A DNA stretch of 58,742 nt from an uncultured Flavobacteriales bacterium. GTDB taxonomy: Bacteria; Bacteroidota; Bacteroidia; Flavobacteriales_D; Crocinitomicaceae. The notes under the pieces are model-generated. The model searched no databases. It saw only the letters and a program-made list of their open reading frames with translations, and had not been told where the DNA came from. The first letter of the stretch is position 1. Each line of letters starts with the position of its first letter. The stretch spans positions 1-58,742 of the forward strand of contig CAJXRM010000007.1 of the NCBI GenBank assembly GCA_913059205.1, given 5' to 3'. The position numbers and the translations under genes are program-made. Positions 26,404 to 35,615 of this stretch are shown here, in pieces.

Positions 26404-29082
26404 ATGACAAAAAAACGTCTAATACGAATTGTAAAATGGTTCACAGGAATAATCCTTGGTTTTGTAGTATTGGTAACAGTTGTGCTTTATATTTTCAAAG
26501 ACGACATATGCGGTTTAGTTATTGATGAAGTTAACAAAAGTCTAAAAGTTCCTGTTTCCGTTTCTGATGTTGACTTGGCTTTTTGGGGCTCATTCCCTCG
26601 ACTATCTGTCGATTTTAAAGACGTTTTTATTCAAGATTCGTTCGAAGGCTCCACTAAATTAGACACATTACTTTACTCGAAGCGCATTCGAATGAAATTC
26701 AATCCAATGGACTTATGGCGAGAAAATTACACCTTAAAATCAATTGAAATTTCACCTGGAACACTCAAATTAAAAGTCAACGAGGAAGGAGTAAACAACT
26801 TTGATATTCTTGCCGAATCAAAAGATACACTTGAAAATAAAGAACTTGCATTGAAATTGGAAGAAGTAGAATTTGAAGATTTTCGATTTTCTTATGCCAA
26901 TCGTGTTATTGACCAAGAATACATCACTACTATCCATTCGATGATGCTGATCGGTGAATTCAGCTCTTCTAAATTCTCAACCTCAGCTACTAGTGATCTT
27001 CAAATTGTTGCAGCTCGTAGCGGAAAAATTAATCTTGTTTCGAATAAACCCGCAAAGTTGAATATTGCCGTTAATGTAGACAAAGAGGCCGGAACGATTG
27101 AAATCCCCCAATCGACGATATACATTTCTGAATTGCCTTTTATCTTTAAAGGAAACATTGCAGAAAATAATTTTCAATTCAGCTTAAAAGGTAAAAACAT
27201 AAAAATCGAAGATGCTGCCAATCGCTTGGCGATGAAAGAAACAGAAAATGTTAAAAATTTTGGTGGAAGCGGTACTTTGCTTTTCAACTTAGAAATCAAT
27301 GGGGATAACAATGCAAAACAGCCTGTAACTGTCGATTGCAATTTTGGTATTTCAAACGGAAGTCTGAAAGAACCAGGAACTGGAATTGGTCTGTCGCGAC
27401 TAAATCTTGAGGGAAGTTATTCGAATCGTGGTGGACCAGAAAAGGAAAAATTAGAACTGAAAAATATTGGATTTAATACTTCTGGTGGACCTTTCAAAGG
27501 AAATTTAAAATTAACGCGATTTGCAAATCCTGTTTTCGAGGGAAATGCAGATGGAACAATAAATTTGGAAGTGCTTCATGCTTTGTTTCAAATTCCGACA
27601 GTTCAGACTTTAACTGGAGAAATTGACATGCATTCGGATTTTCTAGTAAATGGAAACACCGACGAAAACGAAATCGTTCATTATGACATTAAAAAATTGG
27701 ATGGTCAACTAATTTTAAAAGATGTAGACCTACAGTTAATAGATGACAAGCGCGAATTCGAAAATATTGCTGGAAGAGTTTACCTCAATGGTGATGAAGC
27801 CGGTATTGATAATGTGCGCATTCGTGTGAAGCATTCGGACTTTAATATTAACGGAGTGTTCGGGAATCTAGCTGAATACATGTCATCCCGAGGCAGTTTA
27901 GTGGCAAACGTAACGATAAACAGTAAATTAATCGTTCTGGAAGATTTAGGAACAGAAGCAAAGGAAGAAATTGTGTTGCATGAGCGTGCATACATTTTAC
28001 CGAACGACATTACTGGAAATATGTTCGTAGAAATTGGAAGTTTAAAATACGACACGCACACATTCAGAGATATTTCTGGCAATATGTCTGTCGACAAGCG
28101 CAAGGTGCATTTTTCAAAAATTGCCATAAAAACAGGAGGTGCAGATGTTTATGGTTCTTTGACCATTGATGAGAAAACTCCTGAAATCTTTCATATTTCA
28201 AGTCTTGTTGTTTCGGATAATATTAATTTTACCAAGTTGTTTAAAGAATGGGACGATTTTAAACAAACCGTTATCAAAAGCTCAAATATTGAAGGTGAAG
28301 CAAAAGCCAGTGTTAAATTTGAAGCGCCGTTTGACTTACGATCTGGAATTATTTCAAATGCCATTGTTGCCGATATAGGAATTCAAATTGACAATGGAAG
28401 GTTAAAAAATGTAGAAACTTTCAATTCTATTATATCGAGTTTAAAATCATCTAGTTTAAAGTCCATACTTGGAAAAGACAATATAGATGCCTTTGGCAAT
28501 AAATTAAAAGACCTAAAGTTCGATCAACTCAAAAACACATTAATTATCAAAAACAGTGTTCTAACCATTCCTCAAATGTCTATCACGTCTTCTGCACTGG
28601 ATGTTGAGCTATCTGGTAAGCACTCATTTGATAATAAAGTAGACTATCGTTTTGGTTTCAGATTCAGAGATTTGAAAAAAGAGAAAACAAGTGAATTTGG
28701 TGAAATACAAGATGATGGAACTGGATTTAGGGTTTATATGCGCATGTATGGAGATATTGACAGTCCGACCATTGAATGGGATAAACAATCACGAAAAGAA
28801 ACCACGAAAGAAAATTTGGCTAGGGAAAAAGAAGATGTAAAATCACTCCTGAAATCGGAATTTGGTCTCTTTAAAAATGATTCAACGGTTAAGCAATATG
28901 TTAAAGAAAAGAATCCGCCGAAAGAAGAAATGATAATTGAGTTTGATCCAGACAATTCGGTAGACCCTATAATTGAAGAAAACAAACCGAAAAAGGATAC
29001 CAAAATCAACCGATGGTTGGACAAAATGAAAAAAGCTTCTGATTCTGAAAAGGAAGGGGAAATTGAATTTGAATTTGAATGA
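26404..29082 (+). CDS. AsmA-like inner-membrane-anchored protein
   Basis: 892 residues from the ATG at 26404; the TTG just before it is unlikely. One membrane helix lies at about 13-33, followed by a very long beta-rich periplasmic part. AsmA hallmarks are visible: an N-terminal VSVSDVDLAFWGSFPRLSVDF strand region, repeated amphipathic strands and a C-terminal AsmA_2-like part (LKSSSLKSILGKDN, SALDVELSGKH). The family bridges the envelope and is linked to phospholipid transport and outer-membrane assembly. The last 150 residues are highly charged and end in an acidic tail. The stop overlaps the next gene by four bases (ATGA). Confidence 0.85.
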   Translation: MTKKRLIRIVKWFTGIILGFVVLVTVVLYIFKDDICGLVIDEVNKSLKVPVSVSDVDLAFWGSFPRLSVDFKDVFIQDSFEGSTKLDTLLYSKRIRMKFNPMDLWRENYTLKSIEISPGTLKLKVNEEGVNNFDILAESKDTLENKELALKLEEVEFEDFRFSYANRVIDQEYITTIHSMMLIGEFSSSKFSTSATSDLQIVAARSGKINLVSNKPAKLNIAVNVDKEAGTIEIPQSTIYISELPFIFKGNIAENNFQFSLKGKNIKIEDAANRLAMKETENVKNFGGSGTLLFNLEINGDNNAKQPVTVDCNFGISNGSLKEPGTGIGLSRLNLEGSYSNRGGPEKEKLELKNIGFNTSGGPFKGNLKLTRFANPVFEGNADGTINLEVLHALFQIPTVQTLTGEIDMHSDFLVNGNTDENEIVHYDIKKLDGQLILKDVDLQLIDDKREFENIAGRVYLNGDEAGIDNVRIRVKHSDFNINGVFGNLAEYMSSRGSLVANVTINSKLIVLEDLGTEAKEEIVLHERAYILPNDITGNMFVEIGSLKYDTHTFRDISGNMSVDKRKVHFSKIAIKTGGADVYGSLTIDEKTPEIFHISSLVVSDNINFTKLFKEWDDFKQTVIKSSNIEGEAKASVKFEAPFDLRSGIISNAIVADIGIQIDNGRLKNVETFNSIISSLKSSSLKSILGKDNIDAFGNKLKDLKFDQLKNTLIIKNSVLTIPQMSITSSALDVELSGKHSFDNKVDYRFGFRFRDLKKEKTSEFGEIQDDGTGFRVYMRMYGDIDSPTIEWDKQSRKETTKENLAREKEDVKSLLKSEFGLFKNDSTVKQYVKEKNPPKEEMIIEFDPDNSVDPIIEENKPKKDTKINRWLDKMKKASDSEKEGEIEFEFE

Positions 29083-30287
29083 AAGTAGCAGTAATTGGTG
29101 GTGGAGCCGCAGGTTTTTTTTCAGCTATCTCAGCAAAACAACACCATCCAGAAGCTGAAGTATCTATTCTTGAAAAATCGAATAAATTGCTCTCGAAAGT
29201 GAAGATCTCCGGTGGAGGAAGATGCAACGTTACCAACGGATGTAGAAACATCAACCAACTTGCAGCCGCTTATCCACGCGGTGAAATGTTCTTGAAAAAG
29301 GCTTTTGGAACGTTTAATACACGACATACCGAAGAATGGTTTGAATCTAGAGGAGTCGCTTTGACAACCCAAGATGACAATTGTGTTTTTCCTGTTTCGC
29401 AAAATTCACAAAGCATTATCGATTGTTTAATGAACGAGTGTAAAAAACTGGGCGTTCAAATAGAAATCAACAAGGGAGTCACACAAATTCAAGCGCAAAA
29501 CGAAAAAATCGAACTAACCTTCAATACAGATGAAACAATCATTTATGACAAGGTAATTGTGGCAACTGGAGGTTCTCCAAAACGTTCTGGTCTCGAATGG
29601 CTAGAAAAACTCGGTCATAACATTGTTGAGCCCGTACCATCTTTATTCACCTTCAACATGCCAAATGAAAAAGTGCGCGACTTGATGGGAATTGTGGTAG
29701 AAAAGACAAAAACAAACGTTCAAGGAACGAAATTGAAATCCGACGGTCCATTGTTGATCACACATTGGGGAATGAGCGGTCCTTCTATTCTAAAATTGTC
29801 GGCTTTCGGCGCTAGAATTTTAAGTGAACGCGATTACATTTTTAATATTCAAGTCAATTGGGTGAACGAACAAAACGCCGAAATTGTTCAAGCAGAAATT
29901 CGTTCTATCGTTGAAGAACATGGTCAGAAAAAACTTTCCAACTACCGCCCTTTTTTACTGCCAGATCGTTTGTGGCAGTTTTTGATTGAAAAATCGGAAT
30001 TTCCAATAGACCAACTTTGGGGAAATATCGGAAAAAAAGGAGTAAACAAAATTGTTGAAGTTCTCACAAATGATGTTTATGCTGTGAGCGGAAAAACAAC
30101 TTTTAAGGAAGAATTTGTAACGTGTGGAGGTGTTAGCTTGGATGATATTGATGTGAAAACAATGCAAAGTAAAGTTGTCAAAAACGTGTATTTCACCGGG
30201 GAAGTAATGGACATTGATGGAATAACTGGCGGGTATAATTTTCAAGCTGCATGGACGACGGGATTTATTGCGGGGCAACTAAAGTAA
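29079..30287 (+). CDS. BaiN/HI0933-family FAD-dependent flavoprotein
   Basis: 402 residues. IGGGAAGFFSA at 6-16 binds FAD, and KISGGGRCNVTN at 43-54 is the family signature. The C-terminal GEVMDIDGITGGYNFQAAWTTGF segment closes the FAD site. Members are annotated as aminoacetone oxidase or BaiN-like oxidoreductases, but the true substrate in most bacteria is unknown. Translation is likely coupled to the AsmA-like gene through the ATGA overlap. A related but different flavoprotein follows at 30401. Confidence 0.9.
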   Translation: MKVAVIGGGAAGFFSAISAKQHHPEAEVSILEKSNKLLSKVKISGGGRCNVTNGCRNINQLAAAYPRGEMFLKKAFGTFNTRHTEEWFESRGVALTTQDDNCVFPVSQNSQSIIDCLMNECKKLGVQIEINKGVTQIQAQNEKIELTFNTDETIIYDKVIVATGGSPKRSGLEWLEKLGHNIVEPVPSLFTFNMPNEKVRDLMGIVVEKTKTNVQGTKLKSDGPLLITHWGMSGPSILKLSAFGARILSERDYIFNIQVNWVNEQNAEIVQAEIRSIVEEHGQKKLSNYRPFLLPDRLWQFLIEKSEFPIDQLWGNIGKKGVNKIVEVLTNDVYAVSGKTTFKEEFVTCGGVSLDDIDVKTMQSKVVKNVYFTGEVMDIDGITGGYNFQAAWTTGFIAGQLK

Positions 30288-30298
30288 TTGACAGATTA

Positions 30299-30374
30299 GC
30301 AAATTGCAGATGACAGATTCCTCGTTAAATGAAATTTAGCGTTCGAAGCTCGATTAAATCAATCTGCAATTTGT
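30299..30374. repeat. Inverted repeat between the two flavoprotein genes
   Basis: GCAAATTGCAGAT at 30299-30311 pairs 12 of 13 bases with ATCTGCAATTTGT at 30362-30374, with a 50-base loop. The 113-base gap holds no gene. It may be a remnant of a small Bacteroidota intergenic repeat or an RNA hairpin. Confidence 0.4.
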
Positions 30375-30400
30375 AATTTGCAACCTGAAATTCAAATCAC

Positions 30401-31591
30401 ATGCCCAAACAATCCATAGCAGTTATCGGCGGAGGACCAGCAGCGTTATTTTTTGCCGCTTTTGTTGATACTGACAAATTCGATGTGACCATTTACGAGA
30501 AAAATAAGCAATATGGTCGTAAGTTTTTGGTTGCAGGAAAAGGTGGATTTAATCTTACACATTCGGAGAAAATCGAAACATTCATTCAACAATACACACC
30601 ATCAGCATTTTTAGAACCTGCTCTTCGGTCTTTTACCAATGATGATTTATGCTCTTGGTTCGAATCTATTGGTATACCAACCATAATTGGAAGTAGTAAA
30701 CGTGTTTATCCTGAAAAGGGAATCAAACCAATTGAAGTTCTAGAAGCCATATTGAATCAACTTCACAAAAAAGGAATTCAATTCAAATTTGAACATGAAT
30801 GGATTGGATGGAAGGATACGAATGAAATCGTTATCAATAATCAGGCAGTTTTCAAAGCAGACAAAGTTGTATTTGCGCTAGGTGGAGCAAGTTGGCCAAT
30901 TACGGGTTCCACTGGAAATTGGTTAAACATCTTCAAAAATAACGGAGTTGACGTTGTACCATTTCTTCCCTCAAACTGTGCATTTCAAGTTGACTGGGAC
31001 AAAAAATTCATAGCTCAGCACGAAGGTCAACCACTGAAAAATTGTACAATTACCTGTGGAAATAAAACACAAAAAGGCGAAGGAGTTATTACCAAATTCG
31101 GATTGGAGGGAAATGTCATTTATGCATTGAGTCCACAAATCAGAGAACAACTCAATTCATCTGGAAGTGCATCCATTTCTATCGACTTCAAACCTACGTT
31201 TTCAGAAATTGAAGTCCTACAGAAACTCAATTCTTCCAATCAAAAAAACAATTCCGAAACACTGAAAAAAGTACTTAAATTGAGTTCGGCGCAGATTGCC
31301 CTTATAAAATCGACTACAACAAAAGAAGAATTCTCCAACTCGAAAATCATTGCGAAATACATCAAACAATTTCCATTGAGTATAATAGGAACAGCGACAA
31401 TAGACGAAGCAATTTCAACAGTTGGAGGAATTGATCGAAACGCGCTATCACAAACTTTCGAAATTAAAAACCTTCCAAATCAATTCTGCATTGGCGAAAT
31501 GATTGATTGGGATGCTCCAACTGGCGGTTATTTGCTGCAGGCGTGTTTTAGTATGGGAAATTTTCTTGCGAAAATTTTGAGTCAGGATTAA
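30401..31591 (+). CDS. BaiN/HI0933-superfamily flavoprotein, TIGR03862-like
   Basis: 396 residues. The FAD motif VIGGGPAALFFA lies at 7-18, with GRKFLVAGKGGFNLTHSE at about 39-56 in place of the GGGRCNVTN signature of the neighbouring paralogue. LGGASWPITGSTGNW and the C-terminal GEMIDWDAPTGGYLLQA segment fit the TIGR03862 subgroup. Substrate unknown. It lies 113 bases after the first flavoprotein on the same strand. Confidence 0.88.
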   Translation: MPKQSIAVIGGGPAALFFAAFVDTDKFDVTIYEKNKQYGRKFLVAGKGGFNLTHSEKIETFIQQYTPSAFLEPALRSFTNDDLCSWFESIGIPTIIGSSKRVYPEKGIKPIEVLEAILNQLHKKGIQFKFEHEWIGWKDTNEIVINNQAVFKADKVVFALGGASWPITGSTGNWLNIFKNNGVDVVPFLPSNCAFQVDWDKKFIAQHEGQPLKNCTITCGNKTQKGEGVITKFGLEGNVIYALSPQIREQLNSSGSASISIDFKPTFSEIEVLQKLNSSNQKNNSETLKKVLKLSSAQIALIKSTTTKEEFSNSKIIAKYIKQFPLSIIGTATIDEAISTVGGIDRNALSQTFEIKNLPNQFCIGEMIDWDAPTGGYLLQACFSMGNFLAKILSQD

Positions 31592-31651
31592 AAGAGAAAA
31601 GACATAAGTCTTAAATTCTAAAATCCTTCAATCTAGAATCTTTAAATTACA

Positions 31652-31659
31652 TATCTTTG
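31652..31659 (+). promoter_or_regulatory. Bacteroidota -7 box very close to the glycyl-tRNA synthetase start
   Basis: TATCTTTG exactly matches TAnnTTTG and ends four bases before the ATG at 31664. This predicts a leaderless or nearly leaderless transcript. A -33 TTG is not obvious. Confidence 0.45.
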
Positions 31660-31663
31660 CGCC

Positions 31664-33196
31664 ATGCAAAAAGAAGACAATCTTAAAGAAATTATTTCCC
31701 ATGCGAAAGAGTACGGGTTTGTATTTCCTTCCTCTGAAATCTACGACGGTTTATCTGCTACGTACGATTACGGTCAATTAGGAGCTGAATTGAAAAATAA
31801 CATCAAAACGTATTGGTGGAAATCAATGGTTCAAATGCATGACAATATTGTTGGAATAGACTCTGCAATATTTATGCACCCAACAACTTGGAAAGCTTCG
31901 GGTCACGTTGACGCTTTTAACGACCCGTTGATTGATAACAAGGATTCAAAAAAACGATACCGAGCAGATGTTTTGATCGAAGATCATATTGAAAAAATTC
32001 GTCAAAAAATAGATAAAGAAGTTGAAAAAGGACTGAAACGTTTTGGTGAAGCTTTTAACGAAGAAGAATTCAGAGCAACGAATCCAAATGTATTGCGTAA
32101 TGCGACTAAAATTACTGAAATTGAGGACCGCATGCGTGAAACTCTGGAGAAAGAAGATTTAGAAGGAGTTTACAATCTTATTGTTGATTTAGAAATTGCT
32201 TGTCCATTATCTGGTTCAAAAAACTGGACAGAAGTTCGTCAATTCAATTTGATGTTTTCTACGGAATTAGGATCTGTTTCGGGCGAATCTGCTAAGATTT
32301 ATCTGCGTCCTGAAACGGCTCAAGGAATATTTGTAAACTTCTTGAACGTTCAGAAAACCGGGCGAATGAAAGTTCCATTTGGAATTGCCCAAATTGGAAA
32401 AGCATTTAGAAACGAGATTGTCGCACGTCAGTTTATTTTTAGAATGCGCGAATTCGAACAAATGGAAATGCAGTTTTTTGTGCGTCCTGGGGAAGAATTA
32501 AAATGGTACGAATACTGGAAAGATGTCCGTATCAATTGGCATAAAAAATTGAATTTGGGAGAACAAAATTATCGTTTCCATGATCATATTAAATTGGCCC
32601 ATTACGCAAATGCTGCGAGTGATATTGAATTCGATTTCCCAATGGGATTTAAAGAATTGGAGGGGATTCATTCGCGTACAGATTTCGATTTAAAACAACA
32701 CGAAGAGTTTTCAGGAAAGAAATTGCAATATTTTGATCCAGAAATTAACGAAAACTATGTGCCATTTGTGATAGAAACATCGATTGGATTAGATAGAATG
32801 TTCCTGGCTGTTTTAAGTAGTTCGTATAAAACAGAGCAACTTGAAAACGACTCTGAACGAGTGGTACTTTCAATTCCACATGCATTAGCGCCATACAAAG
32901 CCGCGATTATGCCGTTGACGAAGAAAGATGGTTTACCCGAAAAAGCACGAGAAATAATGGATGTGTTGAAATACGACTTCAACTGTCAATACGATGAAAA
33001 AGATTCTCCAGGGAAACGATACCGTCGTCAAGATGCGATTGGAACGCCATTCTGTATTATGGTTGATCATCAAACAATGGAAGATGACACAGTAACCATT
33101 AGAGATCGCGACACAATGGAGCAAGACCGAGTGGCTATCGCTGATTTACATCGAATTATTGATTCAAAAGTCTCAATGACTTCGTTGCTGAAGTAA
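31664..33196 (+). CDS. glyQS: Glycine--tRNA ligase, homodimeric type
   Basis: 510 residues. It is a class II aminoacyl-tRNA synthetase that charges tRNA-Gly. Visible parts are YDYGQLGAELKNNIKTYWW near the start, motif 2 (FRNEIVARQFIFRMREFEQME), RPETAQGIFVNF before it, and motif 3 (ETSIGLDRMFLAVL). The anticodon-binding domain covers about 400-510. The length matches the archaeal/eukaryal-like single-chain enzyme used by Bacteroidota. It is followed by a strong hairpin terminator. Confidence 0.96.
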   Translation: MQKEDNLKEIISHAKEYGFVFPSSEIYDGLSATYDYGQLGAELKNNIKTYWWKSMVQMHDNIVGIDSAIFMHPTTWKASGHVDAFNDPLIDNKDSKKRYRADVLIEDHIEKIRQKIDKEVEKGLKRFGEAFNEEEFRATNPNVLRNATKITEIEDRMRETLEKEDLEGVYNLIVDLEIACPLSGSKNWTEVRQFNLMFSTELGSVSGESAKIYLRPETAQGIFVNFLNVQKTGRMKVPFGIAQIGKAFRNEIVARQFIFRMREFEQMEMQFFVRPGEELKWYEYWKDVRINWHKKLNLGEQNYRFHDHIKLAHYANAASDIEFDFPMGFKELEGIHSRTDFDLKQHEEFSGKKLQYFDPEINENYVPFVIETSIGLDRMFLAVLSSSYKTEQLENDSERVVLSIPHALAPYKAAIMPLTKKDGLPEKAREIMDVLKYDFNCQYDEKDSPGKRYRRQDAIGTPFCIMVDHQTMEDDTVTIRDRDTMEQDRVAIADLHRIIDSKVSMTSLLK

Positions 33197-33210
33197 AAAA
33201 GATGGAATAA

Positions 33211-33246
33211 AAAAAAGCAGTTTGATTTAGTCAAACTGCTTTTTTT
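33211..33246. terminator. Bidirectional Rho-independent terminator
   Basis: A perfect 10-bp stem (33216-33225 with 33231-33240) and a TTTAG loop sit between an A run and a T run of eight. It ends glycyl-tRNA synthetase on the plus strand and the rhodanese gene on the minus strand. Confidence 0.9.
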
Positions 33247-33264
33247 ATATCATATGCGTTGCTT

Positions 33265-33561
33265 TTAATCCACGTACTTCAACATTTTGGTATACGGACC
33301 GCCATTGTATGCTTCAATTCCTGCTGCTGCCAATTGTGCTTTTGCCGCTCCAGATCTCATTCCAGAAGCACATACACATATTATTGGTGTATTTAAACTC
33401 TTAATTTGTTTAATTCTTCCTGGAATACTTCCAACGGGTATGTTTTCAGAACCGGGAACGGATCCACTTTTAAACTCACCTTGCGAACGTACATCAATGA
33501 TTACTGCGCCATTGTCCAGTAATTCTTTATAGTCTGTTTTTTTGAATAATTTTCCGAACAT
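33265..33561 (-). CDS. Single-domain rhodanese-like protein
   Basis: 98 residues, cytoplasmic. VIIDVRSQGEFKSGSVPGSENIP, given here as pattern, is the rhodanese CH2A region, and the active loop is CASGMRSG with C64. It is a small sulfurtransferase of the PspE/GlpE size class, probably handling persulfide sulfur. The promoter side has an AT-rich 60-base gap to the next minus-strand gene. Confidence 0.9.
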   Translation of the reverse strand: MFGKLFKKTDYKELLDNGAVIIDVRSQGEFKSGSVPGSENIPVGSIPGRIKQIKSLNTPIICVCASGMRSGAAKAQLAAAGIEAYNGGPYTKMLKYVD

Positions 33562-33621
33562 AATTTTAATTTTTATTCAAATGTAGAATAACCCAATCCA
33601 AACGAATGTGACTAAAGTTGC

Positions 33622-33933
33622 CTAATCCTTTTTTGTTGATTTTAAATGCATTCGATATGCAAGCAACGCTGGAAAACCAAGAATGAAAACAAAAGCCATC
33701 ACAACTCCTTTAGTTGTAAGGTAAAAGTCCTTGACGTTGTTTTCAATCAAATCTTGCGAATCGTATCCCATTCCGATGAAGTACGATAAACTTATCGGCC
33801 TTTCGTCAAGATATTCTCCAAAACCATCTTCCACAATAAGACCACCATCAAAGACATTGATTGGAAGGAGAAAAAATAGACATGCCAAAACAAACGCTAA
33901 AACACTAAATAATACAATCGGTTTTCTTAACAT
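33622..33933 (-). CDS. Small two-helix membrane protein, unknown function
   Basis: 103 residues with hydrophobic helices at about 7-25 and 76-94, joined by an acidic loop (FDGGLIVEDGFGEYLDE). The C-terminus is basic. No family was recognised. The normal start and clean spacing suggest a real gene. It is divergent from the histidine kinase gene, with a 119-base gap that holds a weak 7-bp inverted repeat (33961-34001). Confidence 0.6.
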   Translation of the reverse strand: MLRKPIVLFSVLAFVLACLFFLLPINVFDGGLIVEDGFGEYLDERPISLSYFIGMGYDSQDLIENNVKDFYLTTKGVVMAFVFILGFPALLAYRMHLKSTKKD

Positions 33934-34052
33934 CTTTTATAGATAACATTCAACAAAAAAATAAGGCCGAAGTTAACTCTAATTTTCAAGGAAAGCCTTA
34001 TCAACATTAAACATACAATCTATTTGATATTTTCTCGTTAATTTAGTCGCAC

Positions 34053-35615
34053 ATGAATTTATATTCAAATAAACAAAAATGGAAAATCACCTTGCTGATT
34101 TTTGCTCTTCTAGCTGTAGGTGCTTCTTTGTTTGTTTCGAATTCCATTGTATCAAAAGTAGGCGAACGTGAAAGAGAAAGAGCCAAACAATGGGCAGATG
34201 CAATTAAAAAGAAAATTGAATTGGTCCGATTGACCAATCGAACATTTTCACAATTACGTGATAAAGAGCTTGAAAAAATGACTCTTTGGATAGATGCAAC
34301 AAAAGAAGTGTCTAAACCAACTCCTTTGAATGAAATTCCTGACTATGGATTTCCTTTGAAAATTATCAATGGCAATAAAGACATTCCGGTCATTCTTCTA
34401 GACGAAGAAAAAAATGTTTCGGGTAACATTAATCTAGATTTTGACACCAGTTATTTTCGTAAACAACATCCTGATTTCACTGATAAAGAATTGGTTAAAG
34501 CTTTTGATGATTCACTGGTGATGCTTGCGGCAATCTGGGAAAAACGGAATCCTTCCTTTACAATTGAAGTGTATGAAGGACTATTCATGACCTACTATTA
34601 TAATGATTCCAAAGAAATTGAAAAGCTCGAGGCTGAACGCGATTCCTTGATCAAAACATTCAATGACGATCTTATCAATAATGTTGGTTTGGTTCCTGTA
34701 CTTTTAATCGATACAGAAACAAAAGAAATTATCGGGACCAATATGGATGAAGTTGAAAAGAATCCAAATAACATTGATGCCTTAATCAATAATCTAAAGC
34801 AACAGAACGAACCAATTGTAATTGACTTTAAAAATGGGAATACGAATACAGTTTATTTTGATGCTAGTCCTGAATTAAAAAAATTACAGTATTTCCCATA
34901 TATTCAGTTTTTAGTCATCGGTCTATTTGCATTTATCGGCTACCTTATCTTCAGTACATTTCGAAAAGCAGAACAAAACCAAGTTTGGGCCGGAATGGCG
35001 AAAGAAACCGCTCATCAACTGGGAACACCACTTTCATCATTGATGGCGTGGGTACAACTTCTTGAATCGCAAGGTGCTGACCCAATGATTACCACGGAAA
35101 TGCAAAAGGATGTGGATCGTTTGGAAAAGGTGACAGAACGATTCTCAAAAATTGGCTCAGGTGCCAAACTTGAACTACTTGATGTGAGTAAAACCGTTCA
35201 AGACGTCATTACTTATTTGCGTCCTAGAATTTCAGATCAAGTAAGTGTAACTGTTGATGCAAGTGATGAAATTCTTGTTATGCACAATCCCCCTTTGATT
35301 GAATGGGTAGTTGAAAACATCAGTAAAAATGCAGTCGACGCAATGGAAGCAAAAGGTCAACTCTCTGTCCATGTGCATAAAACCAACGATTGGGTTTATA
35401 TTGATATCAAAGACACGGGAAAAGGTATTCCAGCGAAACAATTAAAAACAATTTTTCAACCTGGTTACTCTACAAAAACTCGAGGTTGGGGTCTTGGTCT
35501 TTCACTGGTTAAACGAATCGTGAAAGAATACCATAAAGGAACCGTCGTTGTACTTGAGTCTCAAATCAACGTAGGTACAACATTTAGGATTAGTTTGCCC
35601 TTAAATGTTCTGTAA
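34053..35615 (+). CDS. Sensor histidine kinase without neighbouring response regulator
   Basis: 520 residues. Membrane helices lie at about 11-30 and 280-302, with a roughly 250-residue periplasmic sensor between them. The HisKA H-box is KETAHQLGTPLSS with H321. The N-box is ENISKNAVDAM (N426 region), G1 is DTGKGIP at 454-460 and G2 is GWGLGLSL at 478-485, so the ATPase domain is complete. No receiver or regulator gene is adjacent; the partner must be elsewhere. Its stop overlaps the end of the T9SS gene on the opposite strand by 15 bases. Confidence 0.92.
   Translation: MNLYSNKQKWKITLLIFALLAVGASLFVSNSIVSKVGERERERAKQWADAIKKKIELVRLTNRTFSQLRDKELEKMTLWIDATKEVSKPTPLNEIPDYGFPLKIINGNKDIPVILLDEEKNVSGNINLDFDTSYFRKQHPDFTDKELVKAFDDSLVMLAAIWEKRNPSFTIEVYEGLFMTYYYNDSKEIEKLEAERDSLIKTFNDDLINNVGLVPVLLIDTETKEIIGTNMDEVEKNPNNIDALINNLKQQNEPIVIDFKNGNTNTVYFDASPELKKLQYFPYIQFLVIGLFAFIGYLIFSTFRKAEQNQVWAGMAKETAHQLGTPLSSLMAWVQLLESQGADPMITTEMQKDVDRLEKVTERFSKIGSGAKLELLDVSKTVQDVITYLRPRISDQVSVTVDASDEILVMHNPPLIEWVVENISKNAVDAMEAKGQLSVHVHKTNDWVYIDIKDTGKGIPAKQLKTIFQPGYSTKTRGWGLGLSLVKRIVKEYHKGTVVVLESQINVGTTFRISLPLNVL

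Noticed and set aside
27780..28127. 115-codon open frame on the minus strand
   Set aside because: Lies opposite the AsmA-like gene and shows no domain, signal or start context.
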